DNA of 64,000 bases from Nocardioides aromaticivorans (GTDB lineage: Bacteria; Actinomycetota; Actinomycetes; Propionibacteriales; Nocardioidaceae): the NCBI RefSeq assembly GCF_013408525.1, contig NZ_JACBZM010000001.1:2976001-3040000 (forward strand), read 5' to 3'. Below the pieces are notes generated by a model. The model saw only the letters and a list, made by a program, of their open reading frames with translations. It did no database searches and was not told the origin of the DNA. Position 1 is the first letter of the stretch. Each line of letters starts with the position of its first letter. Positions 25,439 through 32,702 of the stretch are shown here, in pieces. The translations under genes were made by a program, and so were the position numbers.

Positions 25439-27060
25439 CGACGGCGAAGATCGAGCTGAACGAGTTCCAGGCCTCGTTGCGCGGGTTGTCGATGCCTGCG
25501 GCGCTGGACCGAGCGGCGGCTATCCACGGGTCGCGGCTCGCCATCACCCACATCGAAGGTGGCGGTCCGTCGGTGACCTGGGCTGAGTTCCGCGATCAGG
25601 TCTCGCGCCTTCGCAGCGGTCTGCAGCAGTTGGGGGTGCGGGCTGGGGACAAGGTGGGTGTCCAGCTGCGCAATCAGCTCGAGTTCCCGCTGACCTGGTT
25701 CGCCGTGGCCGAGATCGGAGCGGCTGTCGTTCCCCTCAATCCCAAGTACACCGCACGTGAGTGTGCCTTCGTTCTGGAGGACTCGGGCGCCTCGTGGCTG
25801 GTGGTGGCCAGCGACATCGTCCAGACCTACGTCGACGACGGGCAACTGACTGCGCCAGTTGAACGCGAGCGCATTGTCGTGGTCGGTGACCGGTCCTCGA
25901 TCGCGCCAGGGTTCGAGGACCTCCGGGCGTTCGGGGAGCTTGCCTCGGCGGAGGTCACCCCCCTGGCGGACTACCCCGATCAGGACACGGTCGTGAATAT
26001 CCAGTTCACGTCCGGAACCACGGGCCTTCCGAAGGGCTGCCTGCTGACGCACCGGTACTGGATCGAGCTTGGCGTGTGGGGTTCAGGTCTCTATCACAGC
26101 GAGCGCATCCTCGCCGACCACCCGTTCTACTACATGCAGAACCAGGGCTACCTGATGAACGCCCTAGCGGGCGGAGGTGCCATCTACGTCACCGCCGGGA
26201 TGAGTCGGCGCAAGTTCATGGACTGGCTCGTCGACCACGAGATCGACATGGCCTGGATCGACGAGGGGCTCCTCGACGAGCCGGTGAGCGACAAGGACCG
26301 GCGGCTGAAGCTGAGGCGGGCCCCCGTGGCAGCCGTGCCACCGGAGGAACTGGCGAAGCTCGAGGAGCGATTCGGGCTTCTGGCGAGAGACTTCTATGCC
26401 AGCACCGAGGTCGGATGCGGCACTGTCGTGCCGTGGGACCGGGCCGACCTTGCTGCCAAGGGCTCAATGGGCCTGTGCTTCCCGACCAGGGAGTCCAAGA
26501 TCGTCGACGAGAACCTCGAAGAGGTGCCGCCCGGTCGTTCGGGCGAGCTGTGCATTCGCGGCGAGGGGATGATGCTCGGCTACCACAACCGTCCCGAGGT
26601 CAACGCCGAACTGTTCTTGCCCGGTGGCTGGTTCCGAACCGGAGACGTGGTGCGAAAGGGCGCCGACGGCGCCCACTACTACGAAGGCCGCCTCAAGGAC
26701 ATGATCAGCCGAAGCGGCGAGAACATCGCGTCGGCCGAGGTCGAGTACCAACTCCTCACCATGCCGGAGATCGACGACGTGGGTGTCATTCCCGTTCCTG
26801 ATCCGGACAGGGGAGAGGAGGTCAAGGCGATCGTCGTGCTCAAGGCCGGTGCTGACGTCACGCACGTTGCGGTCGTCGACTGGGCGCGGCGCGGCCTCGC
26901 CCAGTTCAAGATCCCGCGCTACGTCGAGTTCCGCTCCGAGCTGCCCTACACGGCGAGCGGCAAGGTCCACAAGGCCGGGTTGAAGCAAGAAGCGCCGTTC
27001 AACGCCGCGACGGTGGACGTGACTGGCTCGGGCTCACGGACCGTTCAGGGCGCGTCGTGA
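25435..27060 (+). CDS. AMP-dependent acyl-CoA ligase (CaiC-like)
   Basis: A 541-aa class I adenylate-forming enzyme that activates a carboxylic acid with ATP and CoA. Motifs: FTSGTTGLPKGCLLTH (P-loop), FYASTEVGCG (A5-like), GWFRTGDVVRKG (A7/A8) and GRLKDMISRSGENIA (hinge), with the C-terminal Lys in TASGKVHKAG. The N-terminal half resembles carnitine/crotonobetaine-CoA ligase CaiC. ATG 25435 overlaps the MaoC-like gene (ATGA) and has GAGGAGG 7 nt before it. It would convert the acid from the aldehyde dehydrogenase step into a CoA ester for beta-oxidation-like steps. Confidence 0.9.
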   Translation: MTTAKIELNEFQASLRGLSMPAALDRAAAIHGSRLAITHIEGGGPSVTWAEFRDQVSRLRSGLQQLGVRAGDKVGVQLRNQLEFPLTWFAVAEIGAAVVPLNPKYTARECAFVLEDSGASWLVVASDIVQTYVDDGQLTAPVERERIVVVGDRSSIAPGFEDLRAFGELASAEVTPLADYPDQDTVVNIQFTSGTTGLPKGCLLTHRYWIELGVWGSGLYHSERILADHPFYYMQNQGYLMNALAGGGAIYVTAGMSRRKFMDWLVDHEIDMAWIDEGLLDEPVSDKDRRLKLRRAPVAAVPPEELAKLEERFGLLARDFYASTEVGCGTVVPWDRADLAAKGSMGLCFPTRESKIVDENLEEVPPGRSGELCIRGEGMMLGYHNRPEVNAELFLPGGWFRTGDVVRKGADGAHYYEGRLKDMISRSGENIASAEVEYQLLTMPEIDDVGVIPVPDPDRGEEVKAIVVLKAGADVTHVAVVDWARRGLAQFKIPRYVEFRSELPYTASGKVHKAGLKQEAPFNAATVDVTGSGSRTVQGAS

Positions 27061-27070
27061 TGGTGTTGGC

Positions 27071-27093
27071 CGGCCGGCGGGCGCCGCCGGCCG
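27071..27093. terminator. GC-rich hairpin after the importer/ligase operon
   Basis: CGGCCGGCGG (27071-27080) and CCGCCGGCCG (27084-27093) make a perfect 10-bp stem with a 3-nt loop, 10 bp after the ligase stop. No U-run. It separates this operon from tetR. Confidence 0.65.
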
Positions 27094-27108
27094 TAAGGTG
27101 ATTCGCGT

Positions 27109-27118
27109 GTTGTACAAC
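27109..27118. promoter_or_regulatory. Autoregulatory operator before tetR
   Basis: GTTGTACAAC is a perfect 10-bp palindrome 17 bp before the tetR start. It uses the same half-site TGTTGTAC as the other two operators, but the two half-sites overlap at GTAC instead of being separated by 2 bp. Confidence 0.6.
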
Positions 27119-27135
27119 GTCGAAGGAGGCTGGTA

Positions 27136-27750
27136 ATGCCGCGCTATGTCGATCCCGAGCAGCGGAAGAACGACATCATCGATGCCACCTTCGAGGCCAT
27201 AGCTGAAGGTGGATTCCCTCAGCTGACGGTGCGCTCTCTCGCCAAGCGGCTGGGTGGCTCGAGCACGTTGGTCACCCACTACTTCCCCAACCGCGACGCG
27301 TTGCTGTCGGCGATGACCGACCGCGTCCTCAGCGACGCGGAGTCAAAGAGCGCCGAGCTCTTGGAGATCGCCGATCCGCACGACCGGCTCCACGCGGTCC
27401 TCGAGTGGTTCCTGCCCAACACGCCCGAGTCCCTGATGGTCGAGCGCGTCCGCGTCGTCCTCGTGGCGCACATCGCGACCGAACCGGTCGTCGCTGACAT
27501 GTCCGCTCGCATGGAACCCGGGATGCGTGGCCTCATGCGGCAGGCGTTGGCGGAGTTCGTGGACCCGGCCGAGCTCGAGGGCATGGTCGATCTCCTCCGC
27601 GCCTGGACCAGCGGCGTCGTCCTGTCGGCCGTCGAGCATCCAGACCTCTGGACACCGGAACGACAGGCAGCGGCGCTGGACCGGTTCCTGTCGTCGTTCG
27701 AGCTCCCGCTCTCGCGGTCAGCTGCGGGAGCTCCTGCAGTCAACCGCTGA
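27136..27750 (+). CDS. TetR family regulator of the island catabolic genes
   Basis: A 204-aa TetR/BetI-type regulator. Residues 10-55 form the DNA-binding domain (FEAIAEGGFPQLTVRSLAKR, then LGGSSTLVTHYFPNRDALL); the rest is an all-helical ligand pocket (LDRFLSSFEL at the end). AAGGAGG lies 7 nt before the ATG at 27136. The only regulator inside the cargo, it is preceded by a palindrome that shares its half-site with the two other operators of the cluster, so it most likely represses the oxidase/dehydrogenase operons, the importer operon and itself until a substrate or CoA ester binds. The ligand is unknown. Confidence 0.88.
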   Translation: MPRYVDPEQRKNDIIDATFEAIAEGGFPQLTVRSLAKRLGGSSTLVTHYFPNRDALLSAMTDRVLSDAESKSAELLEIADPHDRLHAVLEWFLPNTPESLMVERVRVVLVAHIATEPVVADMSARMEPGMRGLMRQALAEFVDPAELEGMVDLLRAWTSGVVLSAVEHPDLWTPERQAAALDRFLSSFELPLSRSAAGAPAVNR

Positions 27751-27809
27751 CCAAGTCCCGCGGCCTCCTAGGTCGCCCCTCTCCCTACTTCGTCCCAAGG
27801 AGCGTCCTC

Positions 27810-29528
27810 ATGACGTTCGAGATACTCGAACACGTCACCGCGGCAGAGCCCGTCGCGCGGGCCGAGCAGAGCATGGTCCGCATGCGCGACGGTGTTCGGC
27901 TCGCGACCGACGTCTACCTGCCTCCGGTGCCGGGCCGTCACGGCGTGGTCTTGATCCGCGGTCCGTACGACAAGAACAGCCGCTACCAAGGGTTGGCGGA
28001 CATGGCCGAGGTGTTCAACGATCGTGGACTGGTCCTCGTCGCCCAGGACGTCCGGGGCAAGTTCCGTTCCGAGGGCGTCACGCACCCGTACGTGTCGGAC
28101 GTCGCGGACGCCTACGACACCCTGGACTGGATCATCGGCCAGTCGTGGAGCAACGGCAGTGTCGGTCTCGTCGGCGTGTCCTATCTAGGTTTCACGGTCT
28201 GGGCAGGCATTGCCTCGGGTCACCCGGCGGTCAAGGGCGCGGTGCCCCAGGGAACCGGCGTCAACATGGCTCGCCACCACCTCGGCAGCCCCTGGCGACA
28301 GGACCCGGCCCCGCTCCTCGGAGCGGACGACCTGCTGCAGATCTGGGCGGACAACGACATCCGCTACCTCTCGATCGACTACACCCGTGCACCGCTCATC
28401 GACACCTTCGAAGAGGCTGCGCGCTCGATCGGCGTCCGGCCTCCTGCCCTGGACGACTACTTCCGGCGGGTCCGGACCGGCGACGTCTTCAACCCGTACG
28501 GCGACCGCCACCCCTACTGGACCACCAACGTGCCGGTGCTCCACTGGAGCAACTGGTTCGATCCCGGTCTCGGTCCCGAGGGACTTCACGACTTCCGCTA
28601 CTTCCGAGGTGCAGGCGGTCGCCGCGGTCTGCACTACCTCCGCGCCGAGTCGGCGGACCACGGCGGCGTACGGCTCGAGGACATTCCCTACGCAGACCAG
28701 CAGCACCCGTGGGTGAACGATGCCGAGCACACGCAAGTCCAGTACCGGCAGGCGATCGATGCGGCGGACTTCCTGCTACCGCTGCTGACGGGGCGGGGCT
28801 CGCTTCCGTCGCCGTCGCAGCGCGTCAGGTGGCACACCGGCCACGCCGGATGGCGCACGGCGGAGGACTGGCCTCCGGCCGGCGTCGTGCATCGGAATCT
28901 GTTCCTGTCGGCAGCGGACAGCGCCCTCGACGGGTCGGAGGGCGGTGCACTCTCGCATCATCCGGACACCGAACGCGCGACGGTCTCGTGGGAGCACGAT
29001 CCGGCGAGCCCAGTTCCTTCCTCGGTCACGCACGATGAGTGGTGGACGTTCCTCGCCTCCTACCCTGACGAGCGCGACTTCGGTAGCCGGTCTGACGTCG
29101 TGACCTTCACCTCCGAGCCGACTCCGACAGCCCTCGACATCGCTGGCAATGCAGTGCTCAACGTTCGTGCCGCGACGAGCGGTCCGTCCATGCATCTCTT
29201 CGCCAAGCTCCTTGATGTCGCGCCTGACGGATCGGCCCGACCCGTCTCGCATGGCCGGACGTTGCTGGAGCGGCCTGACCTGGAGGATCTCATTTCCTTC
29301 GAGCTCGACGCCGTCGCCTATCGGGTGCGCCCGGGCCACCGACTCCGGCTCCACCTCGCATCCAGTGACTATCCGCTCTGGGTTCGACACCCGGGCACGG
29401 ATGAGAACCCTTGGCACGCCGAACTCTTCGAGGTGAACCATCAGCGGCTCCTCCTCGGCGGCCTCGACGCGAGTCACCTCCGGCTTCCGATCTACCCAGA
29501 CTCAGGGGACGAGGGTCTGCGCCTGTGA
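27810..29528 (+). CDS. CocE/NonD family hydrolase (second copy)
   Basis: A 572-aa paralogue of the hydrolase at 16298. The N-terminal block MVRMRDGVRLATDVYLPPVP, oxyanion region VAQDVRGKFRSEG and nucleophile elbow VGVSYLGF (Ser124) are conserved, as is the C-terminal jelly roll (YRVRPGHRLRLHLASSDYPL). The middle cap region differs clearly from the first copy (ARHHLGSPWRQDPAPLLGAD), which suggests a different substrate or step. AAGGAG precedes the ATG at 27810. It is the last cargo gene before the right att site, 59 bp after tetR. Cytosolic; no signal peptide. Confidence 0.9.
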   Translation: MTFEILEHVTAAEPVARAEQSMVRMRDGVRLATDVYLPPVPGRHGVVLIRGPYDKNSRYQGLADMAEVFNDRGLVLVAQDVRGKFRSEGVTHPYVSDVADAYDTLDWIIGQSWSNGSVGLVGVSYLGFTVWAGIASGHPAVKGAVPQGTGVNMARHHLGSPWRQDPAPLLGADDLLQIWADNDIRYLSIDYTRAPLIDTFEEAARSIGVRPPALDDYFRRVRTGDVFNPYGDRHPYWTTNVPVLHWSNWFDPGLGPEGLHDFRYFRGAGGRRGLHYLRAESADHGGVRLEDIPYADQQHPWVNDAEHTQVQYRQAIDAADFLLPLLTGRGSLPSPSQRVRWHTGHAGWRTAEDWPPAGVVHRNLFLSAADSALDGSEGGALSHHPDTERATVSWEHDPASPVPSSVTHDEWWTFLASYPDERDFGSRSDVVTFTSEPTPTALDIAGNAVLNVRAATSGPSMHLFAKLLDVAPDGSARPVSHGRTLLERPDLEDLISFELDAVAYRVRPGHRLRLHLASSDYPLWVRHPGTDENPWHAELFEVNHQRLLLGGLDASHLRLPIYPDSGDEGLRL

Positions 29529-30027
29529 TGGCTCCACTGTCCATGGCCGAGGAACTGGCGAAGTGTTGACTCGCGGCGCTTGTCAATCACGAGACCAGTC
29601 TCGCGGAGCAGCCTTCGGCAGCTAGCCCAAGTGCCCCCGGGGCGGCAAGGCAGTCACGATGTTCCTTGGCTCGACATGAACTCCTGGGTCATGTGGCCGG
29701 TGGTGTTGACCATCTGGCAGTCCCGTGTGCTGCCCAGCATTGTCGCTTGTTCGGCAATGAGCCCTTCGGGAATCGACTGTCGGGCTTGTTGGGCGCAACG
29801 AATGCACCCTCACCAGCTTGGACAAGCTCCAGCAGCTCGGCGCGCTGACGACGTGCTTGGTGAGTCTCGGTCGACGAGTCCCTGCTTCCGCGGCGGACGT
29901 TGATGGGCTCCGCGGCGTCTACAACGCTTACCCCCGGCGTACCCCGCGGATGCAATCCGTGCGGTTCCATGCGTTGAATCCACGCCTGCACAGGCGTGAA
30001 ACCGGCCAACCGATGGGCAGGAAGCCA
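29529..30027. other. Right arm of the island without recognisable genes
   Basis: About 500 bp. I see no credible gene on either strand; the open frames are short and of poor composition. A 6-2-6 palindrome CGAGAC-CA-GTCTCG is at 29590-29603. The last 44 bp (29984-30027 plus the first att bases) match the arm before the third tRNA-tail copy at 52 kb, so this end is probably the integrase arm-site region. Confidence 0.5.
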
Positions 30028-30075
30028 TTCGCAATGAGAAGGTCAGGGGTTCGAATCCCCTCACCTCCACCAGCA
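30028..30075 (+). repeat. attR: second 48-bp tRNA-Ala 3' half
   Basis: Identical to 8738-8785. Only the anticodon loop onward is present; the 5' half of a tRNA is missing, so this is not a functional tRNA gene. Confidence 0.9.
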
Positions 30076-30081
30076 CAGCTT

Positions 30082-30120
30082 GAACCGGCAGGTCGCCTCT
30101 GACCTGCCGGTTCTCGCGTT
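30082..30120 (+). terminator. Second copy of the tRNA-Ala terminator hairpin
   Basis: GAACCGGCAGGTC/GACCTGCCGGTTC stem with loop GCCTCT, followed by CGCGTTTT. It is a near-copy of 8790-8830, duplicated together with the att core. Confidence 0.65.
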
Positions 30121-30155
30121 TTCGGGTCTGGTGCGTTGAGACTTCCACGGGGGAT

Positions 30156-30273
30156 TCACCGTGCCGGGATGTCCCGCTTACCCCGCCGGGTACCCCGGGC
30201 GACGGGGAGCCGCGCAGCGCTTCTTGGGTGCTCCGACGAGCCGGTCAGACACTTCGGTCTGGGCGGGCCTCGG
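30156..30273 (-). pseudogene. Decayed C-terminal fragment of an integrase
   Basis: Reading on the minus strand, QTEVSDRL in one frame and RSTQEALRGSP in another correspond to KTEASDRL and RSTREALRGSP in the last 40 residues of the intact integrase at 8867, so a frameshift separates them, and the first frame position also meets a stop in the other frame. The integrase homology ends near 30273; everything upstream is lost. It sits at the same distance from att copy 2 as int does from att copy 1. Confidence 0.7.
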
Positions 30274-30344
30274 TGACCTGCAGTCACAGTGAGTGCACAG
30301 GTGGGGGACAGGGCGGTCCCACCGACGGTTCCGAGACTGGGCGT

Positions 30345-30806
30345 GTGAATGACGACACCACCACCTCGACACCGGAGACCGAGCCGCTGGTCGCGGGCTC
30401 CGGCAACCGCTGGGAGCGCAGCGCCCAGCCCGACGACGCCCCACCCGCCGACGGTCCGCCGTCCGGTCCGCCCCCGGACACCGGGGCTTACCCCGTCGTC
30501 GCCGCGCCCGTCGCGAAGCGTCGCCGGGCTCGGGCCGCGGCTGCCATCGCCGCCGCGGCGGTGGTCGCGGGCGCCGGCGGCTTCGGGATCGGCCGCGCGA
30601 CGGCGGGCGGCGACGCCGTACCGGTGAGCAACCAGGTCGGCGACTCCGACCAGGGGCCGGGACGGTTCGGCGATCGTCAGTTCGGCGACGGCGACCGGCC
30701 GGAGTTCCCGGGCGACGGTCAGCCGCCGGGGGACTTCCCCGGACAGGGCCAGGACACGGGCCAGGACTCGGGCCAGGACTCGGGCCAGGACTCGGCGACG
30801 TCATGA
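30345..30806 (+). CDS. Membrane-anchored protein with GQDS-repeat tail, flavin operon
   Basis: A 153-aa protein of unknown function that opens the electron-transfer operon. The N-terminal 55 residues are Pro/Asp-rich and presumably cytosolic; after KRRRARA comes one membrane helix (AAAAIAAAAVVAGAGGFGIG), then an exported low-complexity tail (GDRQFGDGDRPEFPGDGQPP) ending in four GQD(S/T) units from a 12-bp tandem repeat. No metal- or flavin-binding motif is seen. GTG at 30345 is the best start in this frame. It overlaps the ferric reductase-like gene by 4 bp, so it may be a scaffold or partner for that protein. Confidence 0.6.
   Translation: MNDDTTTSTPETEPLVAGSGNRWERSAQPDDAPPADGPPSGPPPDTGAYPVVAAPVAKRRRARAAAAIAAAAVVAGAGGFGIGRATAGGDAVPVSNQVGDSDQGPGRFGDRQFGDGDRPEFPGDGQPPGDFPGQGQDTGQDSGQDSGQDSATS
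30746..30793 (+). repeat. Four tandem 12-bp repeats in coding sequence
   Basis: Unit GGGCCAGGACTC, four copies (the first with one change), encoding GQDT/GQDS. Copy number could vary by slippage, which would lengthen or shorten the exported tail. Confidence 0.8.
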
Positions 30807-32221
30807 GCACGACGCCCGCCGCTCGTGGCTGGGAGGTGTCCCTGTCGTCGGCGACCCGGCCGCGAGCAGCGGTCGTCGACGAGGCGGTCCGCACGGTTGC
30901 CGGTCTGGCGTTGTGGGTCGGGCTGTTGCTGGTGGCCTACTGGTGGGTACGCGACGGCGGCCTCGGTGCTCTCGGCAGCGCCGGCGCGGCCTTGACCGGC
31001 CTCGGTCAGCTGTCGGGACTGGTCGGCTCGGTGCTGCTGCTCGCGCAGGTGCTGCTCATGGCCCGCATCCCGGCACTGGAGCGGGCGTTCGGCCAGGACC
31101 GGCTCGCGGGGCTGCACCGCACGATCGGGTTCACCTCCTTCAACCTGGTGCTGGTGCACGTGCTGACCGTGACGTGGGGGTACGCCGCCGGCTCGCTTCT
31201 CGCCGTACCCACCACCTTGTGGGAGCTCACCTGGGACTACCCGGGCATGTTGCTGGCCGCCGCCGCGACGCTGTGCCTGGTGCTGGTCGTGGTGACGAGC
31301 GTCCGGGCCGCGCGTCGGCGGCTGCGCTACGAGTCGTGGCACCTGATGCACCTCTACGCCTATCTCGGTGTCGGGCTGGCGCTGCCTCACCAGCTCTGGA
31401 CCGGTGGGCAGTTCACCGCCTCGTCCGCCCGCACCGTGTTCTGGTGGGGCACCTGGATCGTGGCGGCGGGGGCCGTGCTGGCCTGGCGGGTCGGGCTGCC
31501 GGTCGTCGTCAACCTGCGCCACCGGCTGCGGGTCACCTCGGTGGTCGGTGAGGCGCCGGGTGTCTGGTCGGTGTACGTGACCGGCCGCAGGCTGGACCTG
31601 CTGCGCGTCGAGCCCGGCCAGTTCCTCACCTGGCGCTTCCTCGGCGCGCCGGGCCGGAGCCGGGCCCACCCCTACTCCCTGTCCGCCGCACCCGACGGCT
31701 GCAGCCTGCGGATCACCGTGGCCGATGCCGGGGACGGCAGCCGCGACGTCGCGACACTGCGGCCCGGCACCCGTGCGTTCGTGGAGGGCCCGTACGGACG
31801 GCTCTCGCCCCGTGCCCGCGAAGCCGGCGCGTCGGGCAAGGTCGCCTTCCTCGGCGCCGGCGTCGGCATCACGCCGCTGCGGTCACTGCTCGAGGGGATG
31901 GCCTATCCACCGGGTGCTGCCGTGTACGTCGAGCGCTACCAGCACACGCCGCTGTTCGCCGCGGAGGTGGACCAGATCGCCGCCGAACGCGGCGCCCGGG
32001 TGCTCCGGCTGCCGGGTCGGCGCCGTGCCGACGGATCCTGGCTTCCCCACCTGTCCGCCCCCGTCGACGACGTGGGCGCGCTGCGCGGCTGGATCCCCGA
32101 CGTCGCCGAGCGCGACCTCTACGTCTGCGGACCCCCGGCATGGACCGAGTCGGTCCGCGCCGCTGCCCGAGCCGCCGGCGTACCCGACCGGCAGCTGCAC
32201 ATCGAGAAGTTCGAGTGGTGA
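30803..32221 (+). CDS. Ferric reductase-like transmembrane flavoprotein
   Basis: A 472-aa protein. Residues 30-235 are a six-helix ferric-reductase-like domain with heme-ligand His candidates in LAGLHRTIGF, LVLVHVLTV, WHLMHLYAY and LALPHQL. The C-terminal half is a ferredoxin-NADP reductase-like module: HPYSLSAAP (FAD), VEGPYGRLSP, FLGAGVGITPLRSLLEG (NAD(P)H) and YVCGPPAW. It would move electrons from cytosolic NAD(P)H across the membrane. The FMN-binding protein encoded next is the likely outside acceptor. Start ATG overlaps the upstream stop. Confidence 0.88.
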   Translation: MSTTPAARGWEVSLSSATRPRAAVVDEAVRTVAGLALWVGLLLVAYWWVRDGGLGALGSAGAALTGLGQLSGLVGSVLLLAQVLLMARIPALERAFGQDRLAGLHRTIGFTSFNLVLVHVLTVTWGYAAGSLLAVPTTLWELTWDYPGMLLAAAATLCLVLVVVTSVRAARRRLRYESWHLMHLYAYLGVGLALPHQLWTGGQFTASSARTVFWWGTWIVAAGAVLAWRVGLPVVVNLRHRLRVTSVVGEAPGVWSVYVTGRRLDLLRVEPGQFLTWRFLGAPGRSRAHPYSLSAAPDGCSLRITVADAGDGSRDVATLRPGTRAFVEGPYGRLSPRAREAGASGKVAFLGAGVGITPLRSLLEGMAYPPGAAVYVERYQHTPLFAAEVDQIAAERGARVLRLPGRRRADGSWLPHLSAPVDDVGALRGWIPDVAERDLYVCGPPAWTESVRAAARAAGVPDRQLHIEKFEW

Positions 32222-32700
32222 CCTCCATGCGACGCATCGCCCTGTGGGCAGCCAGCACCGTCTCCGTGCTGGTCCTCCTCTTCGGCTACCACACCTCCTC
32301 CAGCGGACCCGAGGCGACGACAGCCGCTCCGCCGGTGTCCGGATCCCTCCCGGTGTCCGGGACCTCCGGCTCGTCCAGCTCGTCGGGAAGCCCGGGCTCG
32401 TCCGGCGGCTCGGGGTCGGCCTCGGGTGCGACGACGACCGGCGACTCCGTCGACACGCGATGGGGACCGGTCCAGGTCGCGATCACCGTCGAGGACGGCA
32501 CGATCACGGCCGTCGACGTCCCCGTCTACCCGACCGGGAACCCCAAGGACCAGCAGATCAACAGCTACGCACTGCCGATCCTCGTGCAGGAGACCCTTGA
32601 TGCGCAGAGCGCGTCGATCGACATGGTGAGCGGCGCGACGGTCACCAGCGTCGGCTACCAGCAGTCGCTGCAGAGCGCGCTCGACCAGGCCGGTCTCTGA
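32218..32700 (+). CDS. Covalently flavinylated FMN-binding lipo/membrane protein
   Basis: A 160-aa exported protein. An N-terminal helix (ALWAASTVSVLVLLFG) anchors or exports it; a long Ser/Gly linker follows (about residues 35-75), then an FMN-binding domain. The flavinylation motif DMVSGATVTSVGY has Thr141 as the residue to which ApbE attaches FMN by a phosphoester bond (known for NqrB/C, RnfG and relatives). GTG 32218 overlaps the previous stop (GTGA); ATG 32227 is the alternative. The next gene encodes ApbE, and the preceding one a transmembrane reductase, so it is an extracytoplasmic electron carrier. Confidence 0.88.
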   Translation: MTSMRRIALWAASTVSVLVLLFGYHTSSSGPEATTAAPPVSGSLPVSGTSGSSSSSGSPGSSGGSGSASGATTTGDSVDTRWGPVQVAITVEDGTITAVDVPVYPTGNPKDQQINSYALPILVQETLDAQSASIDMVSGATVTSVGYQQSLQSALDQAGL

Positions 32701-32702
32701 GC

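Larger units (their letters stand above)
8738..30075. mobile_element. Integrative genomic island in tRNA-Ala with catabolic cargo (about 21.3 kb)
   Basis: A tyrosine integrase gene lies immediately inside the left att site, its 3' end pointing at the tRNA, and an excisionase-like gene is next to it. An identical 48-bp repeat of the tRNA 3' half closes the element at 30028-30075. Genes between about 10.2 and 29.5 kb look less G+C-rich and less biased at third positions than both flanks (judged by eye, not computed). No relaxase, FtsK/TraB translocase, replication or phage structural gene is recognised, so the element probably moves only with help. Cargo is a catabolic regulon. Confidence 0.85.

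Noticed and set aside
30028..30072. Second tRNA-Ala gene
   Set aside because: Only the 3' half is present; acceptor 5' strand, D-arm and half of the anticodon stem are missing, so it is an att copy.
8738..30075. Prophage
   Set aside because: No capsid, terminase, portal, tail or lysis genes; the cargo is metabolic.
29689..30148. Short open frames in the right arm as possible transposase remnants
   Set aside because: No DDE or other transposase motif and no inverted repeats could be identified.
30746..30793. CRISPR-like array
   Set aside because: 12-bp units with no spacers, in frame and translated; it is a coding tandem repeat.
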